Assembly: GCF_004022705.2 (NCBI RefSeq)
Contig: NZ_RZOY02000003.1
Span: 124,001 to 188,000 of the forward strand
Direction of reading: 5' to 3'
Source: Mesorhizobium sp. M2D.F.Ca.ET.226.01.1.1
Lineage (GTDB): Bacteria > Pseudomonadota > Alphaproteobacteria > Rhizobiales > Rhizobiaceae
Length of the DNA stretch: 64,000 nt
The notes beneath the pieces are model-generated. The model was not told where the DNA came from and made no database searches. It saw only the letters and a list, made by a program, of their open reading frames with translations. Position numbers and translations under genes: made by a program. Below, piece by piece: positions 38,189-46,055 of the stretch. Position 1 is the stretch's first letter, and each line of letters starts with the position of its first letter.

Positions 38189-38223
38189 AATTTCCCCGTC
38201 GTTCGTTAACCGGCGGGGGAATT
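38189..38223 (+). terminator. Possible terminator of leuA
   Basis: AATTTCCCCGTCG (38189-38201) can pair with CGGCGGGGGAATT (38211-38223) with two G-U pairs in RNA, nine bases apart. It lacks a clear U-tract, so termination is uncertain. Confidence 0.35.
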
Positions 38224-38325
38224 TCCGGTGGCTTACGCGATCGCATAACAGAAGCATCCTTGTGCGCCGACGCGGGCGCTATATATGATCGCGTCCTAAC
38301 CTGTGCCGTTCGGAAGGATCGACAC

Positions 38326-40107
38326 TTGGAGCCTGCCCCGCCTGCCGCCCCCGCAGTGCGCGAGACATTGGAGCGACTGCTCGCAAGCGAAACGTTCGGA
38401 CGATCCGAGCGTGCACGCAGGCTTTTACGTTATCTTGTCGAACGCGAGCAGGCTGGCGAGGCCGACAGGCTGAAAGGCGTTTCCATCGCCATGGACGTCT
38501 TCGGCAAGGACGGCGACTTCGATGCCTCCACCGACGCCGTGGTCAGGGTGCAGGCCGGTCGCCTGCGCGAGCTTCTCGATCAGTATTTTGCCAATGAAGG
38601 CATAGCCGAGCCGGTGCGCATTGCAATTCCGCGCGGCGGTTATGTCCCGTCCTACGAGTTGAATGCGATCCGGCTGCCTAGCGACGCCAAGCCCGCGTCC
38701 GGCACCGTTGCGCAGCGGCCCGACGCGATGGCGGAAGCCGCCCCGGCCGCAACCGAACATCCAGACCACCACGCGCCGGGCGAACCCGTGCCGTCCATGG
38801 CGCCGGCCCAGTCGCTGACGCGGCAGTTGCGGTTCTTCTGGGCCGCCATGGTTCTGGTCATTGTCATGCTTGGCGTGCTCATCGTGCGCCAAAGCAATGC
38901 CTTCATCGACGGCAGCGATACGGCCTCGACGGCCGAGACGGCGAGCGCCGGCGGCACCCCGACCCAGCCCGCATTCGACTCCCTGCCGCTGATCTACATC
39001 GTCGTGAAGGCCGAAGGCCCCGAAGCGGCTCGTGTCGCATCGTCGCTGCGTGCCGGCCTCGCCGGTTTCGACACCATCGACTTCATCGGGCGCGATGCGG
39101 ATTCGAGGCGCGGCCATTCTGCCGATCCGATCAGTTTCGTCTTCGATGTCGTTCCCGGGCCTGCCGCCGGTGACGTCACGGTGGAACTGCAGAGCGTCGC
39201 GACCGGGCGGGTTCTCCTGTCGCGCAACCTGACATCGGCCGAAAGCGCGCCGGGTGTGGTCGAAAGCAACATCGCCAGCGTGCTCACCTCGACCGTCCCC
39301 GCCTCCGGCGCGATCTACAGCTACATTGACCAGAGCGACATCCGGACCAGCCAGATCGGGTGCCTGGTGCTCGACGACCACTATTACCTCGACATGAACG
39401 CCCAGACGCACGAGGCTGCGTACCGCTGCCTGGAGAAGCTGGCCGCCGAAGGCACCAAATCGTCGCTCGTCTATGCGGAGCTGGCCGCGCTTCATGGGGA
39501 GGCCGTCACCGTCCACTACCCCTATCCGCCGGAAGCGACGCTGGAAAAGGCGATGGCGCTTGCGCATCGCGCCGTCCAGATGGGGCCGATGAGCCCGCAC
39601 GCGCATCGCGCCCTCGGCTACCTCAACTCGCGTCTCGGCAATGCGGACGAAGCGATCCGCTTGACGCGCAAGGCCTACGAACTCAACCCCTACGATCTCG
39701 GCATGGCCGCCGCCTATGGTTACGGCCTGATCTTCGCCGGCAAGTATGACGAGGGAACGCCGATCCTGAACCACGCGGTCGAAACCTTCAGTGGTCACCC
39801 GACCTGGTGGGATTATGGCCTGTTCGTCGGAGCTTTCATGCGGGGCGACTTGAAAAAGGCCGCGATCGCCAGCGAATCTTTGCGCACGACGGCATCCAAG
39901 TCGCACTATCTGGCCGCGCGTCTGATCGGCGCAAGGATCTCGGGCCGCGACAAGCTGGCGACAGAGCTTGCCAACGAACTGACTGCCGAATTCCCGAAAT
40001 TCGCCGCCGATCCGCGCGCGACATTCGTCGACCGCAAATATCCTGCCGATCTCACTGAACGACTGGTACAATCTTTGCGCGAAGCTGGAATAGGCAATCC
40101 GAGCTGA
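38326..40107 (+). CDS. ToxR-like membrane regulator with periplasmic TPR domain
   Basis: The product of about 593 residues starts with a charged domain (about 10-110) of the common RLLRYLVERE...VDVFGKDGDFDASTDAVVRVQAGRLRELL...IPRGGYVP pattern, probably a winged DNA-binding domain. A proline/alanine-rich linker follows. Hydrophobic FFWAAMVLVIVMLGVLIV (about 168-185) is the single membrane segment. The rest resembles tetratricopeptide repeats (about 390-520). This fits a ToxR/CadC-type inner-membrane regulator with a periplasmic sensor. A TTG at 38326 with GGAAGG upstream is the likely start; an in-frame TTG at 38260 gives 22 more residues. The signal is unknown. Confidence 0.72.
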   Translation: MEPAPPAAPAVRETLERLLASETFGRSERARRLLRYLVEREQAGEADRLKGVSIAMDVFGKDGDFDASTDAVVRVQAGRLRELLDQYFANEGIAEPVRIAIPRGGYVPSYELNAIRLPSDAKPASGTVAQRPDAMAEAAPAATEHPDHHAPGEPVPSMAPAQSLTRQLRFFWAAMVLVIVMLGVLIVRQSNAFIDGSDTASTAETASAGGTPTQPAFDSLPLIYIVVKAEGPEAARVASSLRAGLAGFDTIDFIGRDADSRRGHSADPISFVFDVVPGPAAGDVTVELQSVATGRVLLSRNLTSAESAPGVVESNIASVLTSTVPASGAIYSYIDQSDIRTSQIGCLVLDDHYYLDMNAQTHEAAYRCLEKLAAEGTKSSLVYAELAALHGEAVTVHYPYPPEATLEKAMALAHRAVQMGPMSPHAHRALGYLNSRLGNADEAIRLTRKAYELNPYDLGMAAAYGYGLIFAGKYDEGTPILNHAVETFSGHPTWWDYGLFVGAFMRGDLKKAAIASESLRTTASKSHYLAARLIGARISGRDKLATELANELTAEFPKFAADPRATFVDRKYPADLTERLVQSLREAGIGNPS

Positions 40108-40193
40108 CGTGAGCTGCCGCAAGCATAGCTGTTTGCCTTTCGACTATTGCACCGGCAATTCCGGCAGCTCTGCCAACCACTTGCGGTCGCCAT

Positions 40194-40227
40194 CGTCTTA
40201 ACCGCGTACAAACAAGCGGTTAAGACG
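40194..40227. promoter_or_regulatory. Perfect inverted repeat upstream of the hydrolase gene
   Basis: CGTCTTAACCGC (40194-40205) and GCGGTTAAGACG (40216-40227) are perfect 12-base arms around ten bases. No T-tract follows, so it is more likely an operator or an RNA hairpin than a terminator. Confidence 0.45.
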
Positions 40228-40395
40228 GTTGGATGGGTTTCGCTCGATGCTGGGCTTTGTCGCCGCCCTCTTCCGGGCAAGGGCGGCAGAGGATCAAACA
40301 GTCGCGAAAATTTTACTGGCCATCGATCTGGCTGGGGAGCAATCCAGCCACAATTCGCAATTGTTGCCCCCTCTTGCCTCGCTACCCTCGTTTTC

Positions 40396-41199
40396 ATGCT
40401 TTCATCCCCCCATGCTGTCGAATGCGGCGCAGGCTCGAAAACGGTCGTGCTTTTGCACGGCTTCGGTTCCTGCCAGGCGATCTGGCACGATGTGGCCGCA
40501 TCGCTTGCGCCAGTCATGAGAGTGCTGGCCTACGACCTCCCCGGACACGGCCATTCGCTGGAATGCGAAGGCATAGGCGGCGCCAAGCAAGCTGCCCGAA
40601 CAATCCTTGCGGACCTTGCCGCCCGCCGGCCGGACAAGGTCCACCTCGTTGGCCATTCCATGGGCGGTGCCGTCGCGACCCTGATGGCGCTTGCCGATCC
40701 CGGCAGGGTTGCCTCGCTGACTTTGCTGGCGCCCGGCGGCTTCGGTCCTGAAATCAACGCACCCCTGCTGCGTCGCTACGCGGCCGCGGCCGGCAGGAAA
40801 GAGATTCGCGCCTGCCTTGCCGCCATGTCGGGCACACGGAGCGTGCCGCCGGAGCATGTGGTGGACGCGCTCTACCGAATGCGCAAACGGCCCGACCAAT
40901 TGCAGGCCCTGATCGACATGGCAGCCGGGATGACCAGGGATGACCGGCAAGGGGTCATCCCCGGCGCGCAACTGGATACGCTCGATATGCCGGTGATGGT
41001 TGTTTGGGGAGCGGAGGACCCGCTGCTGCCTGTCGATCAGAGCGAGGCTCTGCCGTCGCATTTCCATCTGCACCATGTCCTCGACGCGGGTCACATGCTG
41101 GTCGAGGAAGCTCCGGACCTGGTTGCCGAGATCGTGCGCCGCAACACACGCCGCCGCACCAGGCGGCAACGGCCGGTGTTCGGCGCCGCGGCAAGCTGA
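40396..41199 (+). CDS. Alpha/beta hydrolase
   Basis: This 267-residue protein has the alpha/beta-hydrolase pattern: an oxyanion motif VLLHGFGSCQAIW (about 17-29), nucleophile elbow GHSMGG near 87-92 with the catalytic Ser, Asp in GAEDPLL (about 207-213) and His in DAGHMLVEEAP. The family includes haloalkane dehalogenases, esterases and C-C hydrolases. No good ribosome-binding site precedes the ATG at 40396; an in-frame reading from 40147 gives non-family residues. The start is uncertain. No signal peptide is seen. Confidence 0.85.
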   Translation: MLSSPHAVECGAGSKTVVLLHGFGSCQAIWHDVAASLAPVMRVLAYDLPGHGHSLECEGIGGAKQAARTILADLAARRPDKVHLVGHSMGGAVATLMALADPGRVASLTLLAPGGFGPEINAPLLRRYAAAAGRKEIRACLAAMSGTRSVPPEHVVDALYRMRKRPDQLQALIDMAAGMTRDDRQGVIPGAQLDTLDMPVMVVWGAEDPLLPVDQSEALPSHFHLHHVLDAGHMLVEEAPDLVAEIVRRNTRRRTRRQRPVFGAAAS

Positions 41200-41237
41200 C
41201 CAGCGCCATCATCCAGTGCATTTTGCCGGCGATTGTG

Positions 41238-41252
41238 TTAACCCGCTGTTAA
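41238..41252. promoter_or_regulatory. Perfect CtrA-box candidate (TTAA-N7-TTAA)
   Basis: TTAA (41238-41241), seven bases, then TTAA (41249-41252). This is an exact match to the CtrA binding consensus. It lies 20 bases before the ATG at 41273. ctrA itself is in this window at 53708-54403. Confidence 0.5.
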
Positions 41253-41272
41253 CCAACAGCGAGACAGCCGCC

Positions 41273-41893
41273 ATGAAGGATGCAGGCGACAAAATCACCC
41301 CGGTCGAGCCGTCGCGAAAGCTTTCCGATGCCATACGCGACATCAAGAATGCCTTCGCCGACCGCGATGACGTCGTCGTCGACATGCGCGAGGCGCACCG
41401 CATGCGGCTCGAGCTGCTGGCGAGCGAGCTTGGCCCGGTCTTTGCCGATGTCCCGGCCGACATCGACAACTTCGACTTCGCCGTCTCGTCGGGCCTGCAG
41501 CCGCGGCTTTGGATCGATGCGGTTAGCCACGTCGCCATGGGGCGCGACCGCCGCACCTACCGCTTTCTCAAGGATACGCGCGTCGGCCGTGTGGTGCTGG
41601 CCGAGTCGATCGAGATGAAAGCCGTCGCCGATGCGGTGACGCGCTACGTGGCGGAACGCGTCGTCGAGCGGCAGCGCATGATGGAAGGCGGCATCGAGAG
41701 CGCCTTTCCCGGCCTGCATCGTGCCGAGGTCCAGGAAGCGGAGCCACCCATTCAATCCGAGACCCGCCACAACGGCGGCTGGACGACCTTCTTCGCCGGT
41801 CTCGGCCTGATCGCCGCCGGCGCCATTGTCGGCCTGGCGGTTTCGCTGGCCTTGTTCTGGGACCGCATCATGCAGATGAAGATCAGCTTCTGA
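41273..41893 (+). CDS. C-terminally anchored membrane protein of unknown function
   Basis: I do not recognise this 206-residue protein. The first 155 residues are charged and helical (SRKLSDAIRDIKNAFADRDD). A single strongly hydrophobic segment (FFAGLGLIAAGAIVGLAVSLAL, about 172-193 and ending in a short Lys-rich tail) anchors the C-terminus. A perfect CtrA box precedes it, suggesting cell-cycle control. Its last 11 bases overlap the convergent phosphoesterase gene. Conserved membrane proteins of this size and layout occur in Rhizobiales genomes, but no role is known to me. Confidence 0.72.
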   Translation: MKDAGDKITPVEPSRKLSDAIRDIKNAFADRDDVVVDMREAHRMRLELLASELGPVFADVPADIDNFDFAVSSGLQPRLWIDAVSHVAMGRDRRTYRFLKDTRVGRVVLAESIEMKAVADAVTRYVAERVVERQRMMEGGIESAFPGLHRAEVQEAEPPIQSETRHNGGWTTFFAGLGLIAAGAIVGLAVSLALFWDRIMQMKISF

Positions 41894-42815
41894 CGAGCTG
41901 ACGCCCATCTGCCGGAACGTCGAGGTCCACGGTTTGCAGATCCGAAGGCGGTATCGCCGGCCCGGTCAGGCCGCGGCGGATCAGGCGCAGGCGCCAGCTG
42001 CCCTTTTCGCCGTCGATTTCGAATATGTTGTACTGCGCTGCGGGGTGCTTGCCACCCGGCGCCTGGCCGGCGGCGGCGACCCCGACCACCGGCACCTTGG
42101 CCGCCTTTGGCCCGATGGTGAACAGCGACGGCAAATGCGAATGGCCGTGCAGGACGAGTTCGGCGCCGTGCCGGCGAATGACCTTGTGGAAACGGGCGAT
42201 GCCGAACAGGCGCTTATGCTGCGGGACGGCGCCGCGCACAGGCGGGTGGTGTATCATGATGGCCCGGAACAGCCCTTGTCTCGCCGTATCGTCGAGGATC
42301 TTGCCTAACCGCCCAGCCTGCCCCTCCATGAAGAAGCCGTTGGCCATGAAGGGCGCGGTGGCGCGCGCCGTGGTGACCCCGATCAGCGCTACATTGCCGC
42401 GCACGCGCAGATACGGAAAGGAATTGCGGTCGACCGGGCTGTTGACGCCGTCGCCGGTCATCCAGGGAGCCCACGCCCGGCAGACCTTGTCGAAGGCGCC
42501 CGGCACATAGGCGTCATGATTACCGGGAACCACCGAAACGTCCTGCGGCGACCCGAGCGTCTCAAGCCAGTGCTTCGCCATCTCGATCTCGCCGTCGAGC
42601 GCCAGGTTGACGAGATCGCCGGTGATGGCGAGATGATCGGGCGCGCTGGCCTTGATGTCGGCCACGAGGCTGTCGATCACCGCGTCATGCATATGGCGGC
42701 GGCGGTTGCGTTGCCAGTTGACGTAGCCCAGCACGCGCTTGGACGCGAGGTCGCGATAGGTTACATCGGGCAGCGGTCCCAGATGAGCATCGGAAATATG
42801 CGCGAGCCTGAACAT
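41883..42815 (-). CDS. Metallophosphoesterase
   Basis: This 310-residue enzyme belongs to the calcineurin-like phosphoesterase family with a dinuclear metal site. The ligands are visible as ISDAHLG (about 7-13, Asp and His), ITGDLVN (about 60-66), VPGNHDAY (about 96-103), an HHPP motif, and the C-terminal HGHSH. Relatives hydrolyse phosphodiesters in lipids, nucleotides or nucleic acids. The product has no signal peptide and is probably cytoplasmic. It converges with the tail-anchored gene at 41273-41893 and diverges from a NUDIX gene, with a dispersed repeat between. Confidence 0.9.
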   Translation of the reverse strand: MFRLAHISDAHLGPLPDVTYRDLASKRVLGYVNWQRNRRRHMHDAVIDSLVADIKASAPDHLAITGDLVNLALDGEIEMAKHWLETLGSPQDVSVVPGNHDAYVPGAFDKVCRAWAPWMTGDGVNSPVDRNSFPYLRVRGNVALIGVTTARATAPFMANGFFMEGQAGRLGKILDDTARQGLFRAIMIHHPPVRGAVPQHKRLFGIARFHKVIRRHGAELVLHGHSHLPSLFTIGPKAAKVPVVGVAAAGQAPGGKHPAAQYNIFEIDGEKGSWRLRLIRRGLTGPAIPPSDLQTVDLDVPADGRQLVRS

Positions 42816-42873
42816 GGCCCCTTCTTAAGCGACGCCGTCGAGGCTTTCCACTCACCGTTTGCTGTTCTCCCAA

Positions 42874-42974
42874 GCAGGTTCCGCAAAAGTGTCCCACGGT
42901 TTTGCGGCCAGAACCTGCGAAAAACGAGAAAGGCCAAGCAGATGTTCGTGGGACAACCCACGAACATCTGCTTG
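42874..42974. repeat. Dispersed two-hairpin intergenic repeat, copy 2
   Basis: GCAGGTTC (42874-42881) and GAACCTGC (42911-42918) flank the CGCAAAAGTGTCCCACGG core. A perfect 18-base stem follows: CAAGCAGATGTTCGTGGG (42935-42952) and CCCACGAACATCTGCTTG (42957-42974). It matches copy 1 at 7376-7472 in order and spacing. One base pair in the long stem differs in a way that keeps it paired. Confidence 0.88.
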
Positions 42975-42985
42975 CGGATCGTTGC

Positions 42986-43489
42986 ATGAACCGGCGCGCC
43001 GATCCGGAGGAGGCGTTCCGCCAGACCGGCTGGCCGGGGCTGCGGGCCAGGCTCTTCCATTTTTACTTTCTGCTGCGCCGCCCGATGACGCTCGGCGTGC
43101 GTGGCCTGGTTTATGACCGTGCCTCCAACGCCGTCTTCCTGATCCGCCATACCTACGTTCCGGGCTGGCAGTTGCCCGGCGGGGGCGTCGAGCCCGGCGA
43201 GACGCTCGAAGAAGCGCTGGCGCGCGAGCTGGCCGAGGAAGGCAATATCACCCTGACGGCCCCACCCGTGTTGAAATCAATGCATTTCAACCGCCGCTCC
43301 AGCAACCGCGACCATGTCGGCCTTTACCTGATCGAGGCCTTCAGCCAAACGGCGCCGAAACTGCCGGACCATGAGATCGCCGAGGCCGGCTTCTTCCCGC
43401 TCGATCGTTTGCCGGAGGACACGACCCCGGCGACAAGGAGACGGATAGCCGAGATTTTTGGGAGCCCGGCTGCATCGGCATATTGGTAG
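42986..43489 (+). CDS. NUDIX hydrolase
   Basis: This 167-residue protein has the NUDIX box GVEPGETLEEALARELAEEG (G-x5-E-x7-R-E-x2-E-E-x-G) near residues 65-84. It cleaves a nucleoside diphosphate linked to another moiety. The substrate cannot be inferred; mutagenic nucleotides, ADP-ribose or CoA are possible. The ATG at 42986 gives MNRRADPEEAFRQTGWPG. The dispersed repeat ends 11 bases before the start, leaving no space for a conventional promoter; transcription may start inside or beyond the repeat. Confidence 0.88.
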   Translation: MNRRADPEEAFRQTGWPGLRARLFHFYFLLRRPMTLGVRGLVYDRASNAVFLIRHTYVPGWQLPGGGVEPGETLEEALARELAEEGNITLTAPPVLKSMHFNRRSSNRDHVGLYLIEAFSQTAPKLPDHEIAEAGFFPLDRLPEDTTPATRRRIAEIFGSPAASAYW

Positions 43490-43554
43490 GCTTGCTTTGT
43501 CCTTGGCAGAGACTCTATGCTCTATTTCACGTGATTTGGGAGTTGGGGGATACA

Positions 43555-44037
43555 GTGAGCAACAGCAATGAGCCTTCCGTAAACCTCTGGCCTTATGTTG
43601 GGTACTATAGTTTGACGATGGTGGCGTTGACGATCGCGCTTGGTATTCTGGTGGTCGTTATCCCGACGCTTTCAAAGGAATTCGGCAAGGCTGCTGGATT
43701 CGCCATAAGTTTCGGATCCGCCAACGTTGCGTTATATAAATTCGTCAGAAGAAATGGCCGCTTGTTCAATCGCGGGGAATATTGGACGATAGTTCTGCTC
43801 TCCACCCTGGCAGCCTTTTTTATTTCGGCGCCGCTGGGTTGGCTGGCCATCGCAGGGGAAGCGAAGCAGCACGACCTGAGCAACGTTCCCCTGGCCGTCT
43901 GGCTTGGAAGCGTTCTGTTCGCTTTGCTGCTGACCTTTGGCTTGAACGCCGCCTGGTACTCGAGCCGATTTGGGAGAACTCTGCTGAAGGCCGAACTTGC
44001 CAGGCGAGCCCGCACCGACACCGAGGCGTTCCGCTAG
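43555..44037 (+). CDS. Small membrane protein, ABZJ_00895-like
   Basis: This 160-residue protein has four hydrophobic segments (about 12-42, 45-60, 83-105, 115-138). The order WPYVGYYSLTMVALTIALGI, then a GSANVALYKFVRRNGRLF loop and a C-terminal AWYSSRFGRTLL, matches what I recall of ABZJ_00895 family proteins, a group without known function. The start is a GTG at 43555, with GGGGGA upstream. The base composition of the gene is lower in GC than its neighbours, which may mean horizontal origin. A dispersed repeat begins at its stop codon. Confidence 0.68.
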   Translation: MSNSNEPSVNLWPYVGYYSLTMVALTIALGILVVVIPTLSKEFGKAAGFAISFGSANVALYKFVRRNGRLFNRGEYWTIVLLSTLAAFFISAPLGWLAIAGEAKQHDLSNVPLAVWLGSVLFALLLTFGLNAAWYSSRFGRTLLKAELARRARTDTEAFR

Positions 44038-44135
44038 AGCGGTTCTCCGTTTCACGGAAGCAGAGTACCGCTCTATCTCTTTGTTTCGACGCAACTCCGG
44101 GCGGAAAACCGCTCACACTTTTTCAGTAATTGCTC
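44034..44135. repeat. Composite dispersed repeat, copy B (inverted)
   Basis: Read on the minus strand, this stretch has the blocks of copy A (12119-12207) in the same order: AAAAAGTGTGAGCGG, GGCGG-like stem and GTTGCG-CGAAACAAAG, ending at a GAAACGGAGAACCGCTCT block. It is about three-quarters identical to copy A. It follows the small membrane protein gene and precedes the end of the glutathionyl-hydroquinone reductase gene. Confidence 0.7.
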
Positions 44136-44145
44136 CTAGGTCAGG

Positions 44146-45132
44146 TCACGCCGCCTTCCTAAACCGCCCGCGATCATGCGGCGCGGCATAATCGAGCTCC
44201 GGCCCTACCGGAACAATTCCCGTCGGATTGATCGACCTGTGGCTGCCGTAATAATGCGCCTTGATGTGATGCAGGTTGACCGTGCCTGAAACACCCGGGA
44301 CCTGGTAGAGGTCGCGCAGATAGTTCGACAGGTTCGGATAATCGGCGATACGGCGCAGATTGCATTTGAAATGGCCGACATAGACCGGATCGAAACGCAC
44401 CAGCGTCGTGAACAGCCGCCAGTCCGCCTCGGTGATGTGTTCGCCGGTCAAATAGCGTTGCCGCGACAGCCGCTCCTCGATCGTATTAAGCGTCGAGAAC
44501 AATTCACCGAATGCTTCCTCATAGGCTTTCTGCGTGGTGGCGAAGCCAGCGCGGTAGACGCCATTGTTGATCGACGGATAGACCAGCGCATTGATCCTGT
44601 CGATCTCCGCGCGCAGCGCCGGCGGATAGAAGTCGAGACCCGCATCGCCCCATTCGTCGAAAGCAGAGTTGAGCATCCGGATGATCTCGGAGGACTCGTT
44701 GTTGACGATCGTCTGTTCCTGCTTGTCCCACAGCACAGGCACCGTCACGCGGCCTGAATAGGCCGGATCGGCCTTGGTGTAGATCTGGTGCAGGAAATCG
44801 AGGCCGTAGAGCGTGTCGCCGGTTGCGCCGTCCTCGGCTTTGAAGGTCCAGCCGTTCTCGCCCATGAAGTGGTGCACCACGGATACCGAGATGAAGCCTT
44901 CCAGCCTCTTCAGTGCCCGGAAGATCAGCGTGCGGTGCGCCCACGGGCAGGCGAGCGAGACATAGAGATGGTAGCGGCCCGACTCCGCTTTGAAGCCACG
45001 CCTGCCGCCTTGCGCCGGCTTGCCGTCACGCGTGATCCAGTCGCGCCATTGCGACTCTCTTCGTATGAACCGTCCGCCGCTGTCGGTGTCGAACGGGCGG
45101 TCCTGCCATTTGCCTTCGATCAGCAATCCCAT
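44146..45132 (-). CDS. Glutathionyl-hydroquinone reductase (YqjG/ECM4-type GST)
   Basis: This 328-residue enzyme reduces glutathionyl-hydroquinones. The catalytic Cys62 is in SLACPWAHR, the hallmark of the Xi/omega-like glutathione transferase group. The region EWGDAGLDFYP and the C-terminal NLSNYLRDLYQVPGVSGTVN, with HIKAHYYGSH, are characteristic of this group. The ATG at 45132 is chosen; a longer in-frame opening is not family-like. A tandem direct repeat lies 71 bases upstream (45203-45238) and may be the operator of an oxidative-stress or quinone-responsive regulator. Confidence 0.92.
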   Translation of the reverse strand: MGLLIEGKWQDRPFDTDSGGRFIRRESQWRDWITRDGKPAQGGRRGFKAESGRYHLYVSLACPWAHRTLIFRALKRLEGFISVSVVHHFMGENGWTFKAEDGATGDTLYGLDFLHQIYTKADPAYSGRVTVPVLWDKQEQTIVNNESSEIIRMLNSAFDEWGDAGLDFYPPALRAEIDRINALVYPSINNGVYRAGFATTQKAYEEAFGELFSTLNTIEERLSRQRYLTGEHITEADWRLFTTLVRFDPVYVGHFKCNLRRIADYPNLSNYLRDLYQVPGVSGTVNLHHIKAHYYGSHRSINPTGIVPVGPELDYAAPHDRGRFRKAA

Positions 45133-45202
45133 GCGGAAATCTCCCTGCGGTTCGCAATAATCTAGGCCGATAGCCGGGTTGGCGAAGCCCTTCGGCACTG
45201 AA

Positions 45203-45238
45203 CAGTTCGTCAAATGACGGACCAGTTCGTCAAATGAC
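45203..45238. promoter_or_regulatory. Tandem 16-base direct repeat upstream of the GHR gene
   Basis: CAGTTCGTCAAATGAC occurs at 45203-45218 and again at 45223-45238, with a 20-base period (about two helical turns). The repeat lies between two divergently transcribed genes (starts at 45132 and 45423), which suggests a dimer- or tetramer-binding operator. Confidence 0.6.
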
Positions 45239-45422
45239 ACAAAGAAAGACAAAAAGCGCCAATTGCAGCGAAACAAAATTGGTGCTAGCGGAGGCGCCCA
45301 TGTTCGACTTTGCCTCGATCCGGTTCGACCGACGACGAAAGGGCGCCCGCGCTTAAGAAGCGCTGACTGGCGAACGCTGCCGCTTTGCAGCAACCTTCCT
45401 CGCATACCGGAACGCAAAGACC

Positions 45423-46028
45423 ATGAGCCTTGCCGACGTGAAATACCTGCCGGAAACCCCGGCGCATGATGCTGAAATCGAAGCCATCAACGACGAGGCC
45501 TTCGGCCCCGGCCGTTTCGTGCTAGCCGCCTACAAGATCCGCGAGGCGGGCGGGCATGACCGCTCAATGTCCTTCGTCGCCGTCAAGGACGGCACGGTGA
45601 TCGCTTCCGTGCGCATGACGCGCGTGGCGGCGGGTGCCGGACGCGCCATGATGCTCGGCCCGCTTGCGGTGCGCCCCGCCTTCAAGAATCTCGGCATCGG
45701 CCGCAAGCTGGTCGCGATCGCGCTGGAGGCGGCCAGGAAGGCCGGCGCGCCCGCCGTCATTCTGGTTGGCGACGAGCCCTATTACGGACCGCTCGGCTTC
45801 AAGCGCTTTCCACGCGGGCAGATAACCATGCCTCGCCCTGTCGATCTCGACCGGCTGCTGCATCAAGAAATCAAGCCCGGCGCCGTCGCCCGCTTTGCCG
45901 GCGATGTCTGTCACGCCAACATGGCCAGGGTTGCCGAATTTGCCCCGGCCCTGGCGCGCACGACCGCCAGCGCGTCGCCATCGATCGATCCGGCTATTGC
46001 GGTTGCGCCTCCCTTGCGGGCTTCGTAG
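45423..46028 (+). CDS. GNAT-family N-acetyltransferase
   Basis: This 201-residue protein belongs to the GNAT fold. The acetyl-CoA-binding V-motif LAVRPAFKNLGIGRKLVAIALE (split here as LAVRPAFKNLGIGRK) with the pyrophosphate-binding R-x-x-G-x-G-R/K pattern spans about residues 80-95. It resembles YhbS-like acetyltransferases: VGDEPYYGPLGFKRF near 120-134. The substrate is unknown. It starts three bases after the transcript reaches the ATG at 45423, preceded by a GAACGCAAAGACC leader. It diverges from the GHR gene. Confidence 0.88.
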   Translation: MSLADVKYLPETPAHDAEIEAINDEAFGPGRFVLAAYKIREAGGHDRSMSFVAVKDGTVIASVRMTRVAAGAGRAMMLGPLAVRPAFKNLGIGRKLVAIALEAARKAGAPAVILVGDEPYYGPLGFKRFPRGQITMPRPVDLDRLLHQEIKPGAVARFAGDVCHANMARVAEFAPALARTTASASPSIDPAIAVAPPLRAS

Positions 46029-46055
46029 CATAGTCCAAAACCCTGGGAGGCTTGC

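Noticed and set aside
40147..40395. N-terminal extension of the alpha/beta hydrolase from 40147
   Set aside because: The extension reads as non-family residues and crosses the inverted repeat at 40194. The hydrolase fold starts after 40396.
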